Source: an uncultured Bacteroidales bacterium (lineage in GTDB: Bacteria > Bacteroidota > Bacteroidia > Bacteroidales > UBA932). Taken from it: a stretch of DNA of 53,934 nucleotides. The translations under genes were made by a program, and so were the position numbers. The notes under the pieces are model-generated. The model searched no databases and had not been told where the DNA came from. It saw only the letters and a list, made by a program, of their open reading frames with translations. Positions 49,386-53,934 of the stretch are shown one piece after another. How positions within the stretch are numbered: position 1 is the stretch's first letter; each line of letters starts with the position of its first letter. The stretch lies in the NCBI GenBank assembly GCA_947302175.1, contig CAMYVB010000012.1, positions 1 through 53,934 on the forward strand, read 5' to 3'.

Positions 49386-51524
49386 ATGAAAGAACTGTAT
49401 ATCAAACACATGGCCTCCACCCTGGAGGTCGCTCCCTGGCAGGTGGAAAACACCGTCCGGATGATGGAGGAGGGCGACACCGTCCCCTTCATTTCCCGCT
49501 ACCGCAAGGAGCGCACCGGCGGTCTGGACGACGCGCTCATCGCCACCATCAAGCATCTCACCGGCGTTTTCGGCGAACTCGAGAAGCGTAAATCCACTGT
49601 ACTTGAGACAATTGAGTCACTTGGGAAACTCACCGACGCCCTGAAGGCGGAGATCGAGAACTGCGTAGACCCCGCCCGCCTCGAGGACCTCTACCTCCCG
49701 TACAGGCCCAAGCGCCGCACCAGGGCCACCGTGGCCCGCGAGAACGGTCTTGAGCCCCTCGCGGACGCAATGTTTGATTTTAAGCTCAACGACCCCGCCG
49801 CCGAAGCGCACAAGTACCTCGGCGACAAGCTTGCAAGCGTGGAGGACGCCCTTGCCGGCGCCCGCGACATAATTGCAGAGCGCATCAGCGAGACCGCTGA
49901 AATAAGGGATGCGATGCGCCTCATTTTCTCGCGATGCAGGGTGGTGTCCAAGCCCGCACGCGGCGCCGCCGACAAGCCTGAGGCGGCGAAATATCGCAGC
50001 TACTTCAATTTCTCCATGCCGGTGCAGCGCATTCCGGCCCACAACCTCCTGGCCATCCTGCGCGCCCAGGGCGAGGGGCTGCTGAGCGTCTCTATAGACG
50101 CCGACCCCGAAAAGTGCTGCTCCAAGATTTATTATGAAATAAGCCACGGCAAGCGCTATCCTTCCCCCGCGCTGCAGTCGCAGATAAAGGAAGCCGTCGC
50201 CGACTGCTACGAGCGCCTGCTTGAGCCTTCAATAAGCGGCGAAACCCTTCGCGAAGCCAAGCGCAAGGCGGATACCGAGTCGATCGAAGTATTCGGCGAA
50301 AACCTGCGCCAGCTTCTGCTTTCCAGCCCTGTTGGGCAGAAACGGACGCTCGCCATCGATCCGGGTTTTCGCAACGGCTGCAAGTTGGCCGCGCTCGACG
50401 CCCACGGCAATCTCCTGCACCACAGCATCATCTATCCCCATCCGCCGCGCAACGAGAAAGTTCGCGCCTTGATGGAGGTTCAGGATATTCTCGAAAAATA
50501 TGAAATCCAGGCAGTTGCAATAGGCAACGGCACTGCGGCGCGCGAGACTGAGGAGTTCATGCGCAAGGTGCAGCTGCCCGAGGGCTGCAAGGTCTGGACC
50601 GTGAGCGAAGACGGAGCATCCATCTACTCAGCCTCCGAAATAGCGCGCGAGGAATTCCCCGACGAAGATGTGACCGTAAGGGGCGCGGTATCGATAGGCC
50701 GCCGCCTCATGGACCCCCTCTCGGAGCTTGTTAAAATAGATCCCAAATCCCTCGGAATCGGCCAGTACCAGCACGACGTGGACCAGTCCCTTCTCAAGGA
50801 GAAGCTGGACAGCGTTGTGGAGTCGTGCGTCAACAGCGTGGGAGTCGATGTCAACATAGCGAGCCCTTCGCTGCTTCGCTACGTCGCCGGCATAGGCCCC
50901 GTCCTGGCGGACAATATCGTGGCCTGGCGCACTTCCCACGGCGGCTTTGCTTCCCGCAAGGACCTTATGGACGTGCCGCGTCTCGGACCAGCGGCGTTTA
51001 AGCAGAGCGCCGGCTTCCTGCGTATTAATGGTGCGTCCAACCCTTTGGACTCCAGTGCGGTACATCCTGAATCCTACCACATCGCAGAAAAGATGGCTTC
51101 GTCGCTCGGCGTCCCGGTTTCTTCGCTTGTCGGCAATAAGGAGCTTTGCTCCAAGCTCAAAGCCCGGGATTTCGTGGAGAAGGATTTCGGTCTTCCGACG
51201 GTAAACGATATTATCAGCGAGCTGCAGAGCCCCGGGCGCGACCCGCGCCAGGAGGCTTCGGAGTTCGAGTTCGCTTCCGACATCCACGAGATCGAGGACC
51301 TGCATCCAGGAATGGAACTGCCCGGAATCGTGACCAACATCACTAATTTCGGCGCCTTCGTGGACATTGGTCTCCACGAGAACGGCCTCATCCACGTTTC
51401 CCGCATGGGGCGCGGCAGGGGAGCGGACCCCTCCAAGATACTAAAACTCCACCAGCAGATTAAGGTGCAGGTGGAGGATATAGATGTGGAAAGGCGTAGG
51501 ATTGCCCTGAGGCTTCTTTCCTAG
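49386..51524 (+). CDS. tex: Tex-family transcription accessory protein
   Basis: A 712-residue protein of normal Tex length. In order: N-terminal helical domain (VENTVRMMEEGDTVPFISRYRKERTGG), YqgF-like nuclease fold (TLAIDPGFRNGCKLAALD), helix-hairpin-helix (YVAGIGPVLADNIVAWR, then DLMDVPRLGPAAFKQSAGFLRI), and a C-terminal S1 domain (IVTNITNFGAFVDIGLHENGLIHVS). Tex binds nucleic acids and influences transcription and transcript stability. Its stop TAG overlaps that of the glycosyltransferase on the other strand in a CTAG palindrome. Confidence 0.93.
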   Translation: MKELYIKHMASTLEVAPWQVENTVRMMEEGDTVPFISRYRKERTGGLDDALIATIKHLTGVFGELEKRKSTVLETIESLGKLTDALKAEIENCVDPARLEDLYLPYRPKRRTRATVARENGLEPLADAMFDFKLNDPAAEAHKYLGDKLASVEDALAGARDIIAERISETAEIRDAMRLIFSRCRVVSKPARGAADKPEAAKYRSYFNFSMPVQRIPAHNLLAILRAQGEGLLSVSIDADPEKCCSKIYYEISHGKRYPSPALQSQIKEAVADCYERLLEPSISGETLREAKRKADTESIEVFGENLRQLLLSSPVGQKRTLAIDPGFRNGCKLAALDAHGNLLHHSIIYPHPPRNEKVRALMEVQDILEKYEIQAVAIGNGTAARETEEFMRKVQLPEGCKVWTVSEDGASIYSASEIAREEFPDEDVTVRGAVSIGRRLMDPLSELVKIDPKSLGIGQYQHDVDQSLLKEKLDSVVESCVNSVGVDVNIASPSLLRYVAGIGPVLADNIVAWRTSHGGFASRKDLMDVPRLGPAAFKQSAGFLRINGASNPLDSSAVHPESYHIAEKMASSLGVPVSSLVGNKELCSKLKARDFVEKDFGLPTVNDIISELQSPGRDPRQEASEFEFASDIHEIEDLHPGMELPGIVTNITNFGAFVDIGLHENGLIHVSRMGRGRGADPSKILKLHQQIKVQVEDIDVERRRIALRLLS

Positions 51525-52252
51525 GCGTTATCTTTTCTGCGGAATTTGCGCATCCTCAGGCCCATGACGCCCCAGAAGGCTTCGCCGAAGATGCCGCTGC
51601 TCATTTTCGAGGTGCCGAGCTCGCGGTTGATGAAGATCACCGGGACCTCGGTAATCTTGAATCCCAGCTTGTAGGCCGTGTATTTCATCTCTATCTGGAA
51701 GCCGTAGCCCTTCATCCTGACCTTTTCCAGGTCTATGGCCTTCAGGACTTCGGCCTTGTAGCACATGAAGCCGGCCGTGGTGTCGTAGATATTGACTCTA
51801 AGCATCTTGCGTACATAGACAGATGCGAAATACGACATCAGTATCCTTCCTATGGGCCAGTTGACTACGCTTATGCCCTTGCTGTAGCGGGAGCCTATGG
51901 CGACGTCGGCGCCGCCCTCCTCGCAAGCTTTGTGGAGGCGGAGAAGGTCGTCGGGATTGTGCGAAAAGTCGGCATCCATTTCGAAAACATAGTCGAAGCC
52001 CTGGGAGAGGGCCCATTTGAAACCTGTCAGGTAGGCCGTGCCGAGGCCAAGCTTGCCGCTGCGCTCTATCATGTGCAGGCGCTCGGGGAACTCCTCCTGC
52101 AGGGTGCGCACTATTGCGGCCGTGCCGTCGGGGGAGCCGTCCTCTATGATGAGTATATGGTACTGCCCTTCAAGGGAGAAGACTTTCCTGACGATGGCTT
52201 CGATGTTCTCCTTTTCGTTGTAGGTGGGGATGATTACGACTTTCCTGCTCAT
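51521..52252 (-). CDS. Polyprenyl-phosphate mannosyltransferase-like family 2 glycosyltransferase
   Basis: A 243-residue GT2 enzyme of the dolichyl-phosphate mannose synthase (DPM1) shape. It begins VVIIPTYNEKENIEAIV, has IEDGSPDGTAAIVR, the DxD site in FEMDADFSHNPDDL, and SRYSKGISVVNWPIGR, with a basic tail RMRKFRRKDNA for the membrane side. Such enzymes load a sugar onto polyprenyl phosphate as donor for cell-envelope glycans; no C-terminal membrane anchor is present. Promoter: TATCTTTG (52277-52284) with TTTG (52303-52306) at 18-base spacing. Confidence 0.88.
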   Translation of the reverse strand: MSRKVVIIPTYNEKENIEAIVRKVFSLEGQYHILIIEDGSPDGTAAIVRTLQEEFPERLHMIERSGKLGLGTAYLTGFKWALSQGFDYVFEMDADFSHNPDDLLRLHKACEEGGADVAIGSRYSKGISVVNWPIGRILMSYFASVYVRKMLRVNIYDTTAGFMCYKAEVLKAIDLEKVRMKGYGFQIEMKYTAYKLGFKITEVPVIFINRELGTSKMSSGIFGEAFWGVMGLRMRKFRRKDNA

Positions 52253-52276
52253 TTTCTTTCTTCCGAATGTGTCTTA

Positions 52277-52306
52277 CAAAGATAATTATTAATTTTGAAG
52301 CGCAAA
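52277..52306 (-). promoter_or_regulatory. Promoter of the GT2 gene
   Basis: Minus-strand -33 TTTG (52303-52306) and -7 TATCTTTG (52277-52284) separated by 18 bases, one of the clearest promoters in the window. A plus-strand TAATTTTG (52290-52297) in the same gap could serve the divergent glycosyltransferase. Confidence 0.65.
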
Positions 52307-52320
52307 CAAATAGTAGTTGA

Positions 52321-53721
52321 ATGATTAGGATTGATTGTTTCGTGCCTTCGTCTGCCGTCTCAGAGCAGCTCGAGAAGCACGCCCTTGTAGCCTCCGTGAG
52401 CGTTTGTGAGGCTGCTGAAATGCGCTCCACAGCCGCTCTTCGCCGCATTGCTTCGGCCATTGCCGCGCCCTGGGTGCTGCTTTTTACCAAAGATTCTTCG
52501 CTGAGGCTCGTGGACGGGGCGCTGGAGAGGATGCTTCAGATTGCTTCGGATACGTCTGCCGATTTTGTGTATGCCGACCGTTTCCTTATGAAGGGGGACG
52601 AGGTCGTGCCTGCGCCGGTGATTGACTGCCAGAAGGGGAGCCTTCGCGACGACTTCGATTTCGGCGCCCTGCTGCTGGTGCGCGCATCCGCTTTCAGGCG
52701 GGCCGTGTCCATGATGAAGCGCAGTTTCGAGTATGCCGCGCTTTACGACCTTCGCCTCAATATCCAGGGCTTCGGCCGCCTGGAGCATATCCCCGAGTTC
52801 CTATATTATGAAGTGGAAAATGACTGGCGGCTCTCAGGGCAGAAGCAGTTCGACTATGTCGATCCTTCCCGCCGCGCAGTGCAGATTGAGATGGAGCAGG
52901 CGTGCACCGACCATCTCAAGGTCGTGGGAGGCTATCTCAAGCCCGTTTTCAGGGAGGCCGACCTTTCGGGTGGCGATTTCCCCGTCACGGCCTCGGTCAT
53001 CATTCCCTGCCGCAACAGGGTGCGCACCATAGGGGATGCGCTGCGCTCGGCGCTCAGCCAGGAGACTTCCTTCCCTTATAATGTTATAGTGGTGGACGAC
53101 AATTCCACCGACGGCACGGTGGAGGTGATACGCTCCTTCCTTGGCGACGAGCGCCTTGTCTATATTGCGCAGGACCCTTCGTACCACGCGATAGGAGGCA
53201 ACTGGAACGCCGCCATCATGCATCCCGCTTGCGGACGCTTCGCCCTCCAGCTCGACTCGGACGATACCTATAGCGACGCTACTACGGTGCAGCGCTTCGT
53301 GGACGCCTTCTACGCCCAGAAGTGCGCCATGGTGGTGGGAACCTACCGCATGACTGACATCGACGGGAACATCCTTCCTCCGGGCATCATCGACCACCGC
53401 GAGTGGACAGAGGAGAACGGGCGCAACAATGCGCTGCGAATCAACGGCTTCGGAGCGCCCCGCGGCTTCCTGACTTCGCTCGTGCGCCGCATGCACTTCC
53501 CGGTCACGAAGTACGGTGAGGACTATGCCCTCGCGCTTCGCATATCCAGGGAGTACAAGATAGGGCGCGTCTGGGAGCTTATGTACAACTGCCGCCGCTG
53601 GGAGGGCAATTCCGACGCTGCGCTCTCTATAGAGAGAGTCAATGCCAATAATTATTATAAGGACCGCATACGCACCTGGGAGCTGGAGGCGAGGATAGCT
53701 CTGAATGCGGCCGCGCGCTGA
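52321..53721 (+). CDS. Family 2 glycosyltransferase with an extra N-terminal GT-A-like domain
   Basis: A 466-residue protein. The C-terminal part (from about 218) is a typical GT2 catalytic domain: [36 protein letters not shown], and the DxD site [11 protein letters not shown]. Residues 1-215 resemble a second GT-A half ([46 protein letters not shown]) but without a clear DxD, so they may bind acceptor. The sugar is not predictable. It is divergent from the other GT2 gene and followed by a terminator before the rRNA-type promoter. Confidence 0.82.
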   Translation: MIRIDCFVPSSAVSEQLEKHALVASVSVCEAAEMRSTAALRRIASAIAAPWVLLFTKDSSLRLVDGALERMLQIASDTSADFVYADRFLMKGDEVVPAPVIDCQKGSLRDDFDFGALLLVRASAFRRAVSMMKRSFEYAALYDLRLNIQGFGRLEHIPEFLYYEVENDWRLSGQKQFDYVDPSRRAVQIEMEQACTDHLKVVGGYLKPVFREADLSGGDFPVTASVIIPCRNRVRTIGDALRSALSQETSFPYNVIVVDDNSTDGTVEVIRSFLGDERLVYIAQDPSYHAIGGNWNAAIMHPACGRFALQLDSDDTYSDATTVQRFVDAFYAQKCAMVVGTYRMTDIDGNILPPGIIDHREWTEENGRNNALRINGFGAPRGFLTSLVRRMHFPVTKYGEDYALALRISREYKIGRVWELMYNCRRWEGNSDAALSIERVNANNYYKDRIRTWELEARIALNAAAR

Positions 53722-53739
53722 GATGTTTTTTTTTGTAAA

Positions 53740-53784
53740 AAACCTTCAAATTTTTTCAAAAAAGTTTGGAGGTTTAATTTTTTT
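53740..53784 (+). terminator. Terminator after the glycosyltransferase gene
   Basis: AAACCTTCAAA (53740-53750) pairs with TTTGGAGGTTT (53765-53775) at 10 of 11 positions, followed by AATTTTTTT. The right arm doubles as the -33 element of the next promoter. Confidence 0.7.
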
Positions 53785-53795
53785 GCCTACCTTTG
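53765..53795 (+). promoter_or_regulatory. Strong promoter of a probable rRNA operon
   Basis: -33 TTTG (53765-53768) and -7 TACCTTTG (53788-53795) with a 19-base spacer, the ideal spacing for Bacteroidetes. The T-rich spacer matches strong rRNA promoters of the group. Confidence 0.75.
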
Positions 53796-53934
53796 CAATC
53801 CCGTTCGGGAAGCACGGGGCACTTGCTACAGAAATGTTGCAAATTTTTTTTACGCCTCTCTTTTGAGGCCAGCCTCCCAAGCTCATTGAAAAGACTGAAG
53901 GAAAGTACAAGCAAGTACCGAAAAATTGTAATAG
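53796..53934 (+). other. Leader of a probable 16S rRNA operon
   Basis: The 139 bases after the promoter lack a reading frame and hold small stems (CCCGTTCGGG near 53801; GCCTC/GAGGC near 53857-53872; GTAC/GTAC near 53907-53920). The sequence CATTGAAAAGACTGAAGG followed by AAAGTACAAGCAAGTACCG resembles the region just before 16S rRNA in Bacteroidales. The 16S gene should begin shortly beyond the window end. Another stable RNA or a translation-factor leader cannot be fully excluded. Confidence 0.7.

Overview
The window looks like chromosome from a GC-rich member of the Bacteroidales, probably an uncultured gut or rumen lineage. The reasons are the recurring promoter motif TANNTTTG, with TTTG about 19 bases upstream in the clearest cases; the short primary sigma factor (286 aa) without region 1.1; the LemA, TamB, BaiN-type and DUF4143 ATPase families; and signal peptides of Bacteroidales type. 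The genus is not established. Most of the window is dense, ordinary core chromosome in short operons, with several small accessory or repeat islands between them.

Layout. 1-1400: edge of an AbiE-type toxin-antitoxin pair, a palindrome-rich gap and a broken XRE regulator. 1372-7827: a lipoprotein phosphodiesterase, then metY-metX overlapping a glucuronoyl-esterase-like gene, an SGNH hydrolase and a DUF389 membrane protein that ends in a large nested hairpin. 8098-8765: a HigBA toxin-antitoxin pair. 8919-16768 (minus): a six-gene operon with a histidine phosphatase, a GH106 alpha-L-rhamnosidase, two complete and one truncated GH28-like beta-helix proteins, and a rubredoxin; this suggests rhamnogalacturonan or pectin side-chain breakdown without SusC/SusD genes in view. 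16832-21351 (plus): an MBL-fold hydrolase, a BASS transporter and hrpB. 29358-21363 (minus): tamB-rsmI-folB-mtaB-asnA, tightly packed; mtaB carries an in-frame palindromic insert. 29448-33873 (plus): tsaD, an FAD-dependent dehydrogenase, a repeat-rich gap and a DUF4143 ATPase.

33972-38478: a pair of related intergenic repeats in inverted orientation encloses lemA-mnmA (minus) and cdd, SRP RNA and a BaiN-like flavoprotein (plus); a tRNA-Thr(CGT) with unusual bases lies just beyond. 38524-40537 (minus): dnaN followed by a DnaQ-like exonuclease. 40649-51524 (plus): an HtrA protease, rpoD, argS, apbE, a Tat-exported Gfo/Idh oxidoreductase, two small conserved proteins, a ClC channel and tex. 51521-53721: two divergent glycosyltransferase genes. 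The window ends in a strong promoter and leader that look like those of a ribosomal RNA operon, with the 16S gene expected just past the end.

I saw no convincing new multi-gene system. The observations most worth following are the palindromic element inside mtaB, the two inverted repeat elements that sit on the 3' ends of mnmA and the BaiN-like gene, the odd tRNA-Thr, the nearly leaderless transcripts, and the decayed GH28 copy in the pectin operon.
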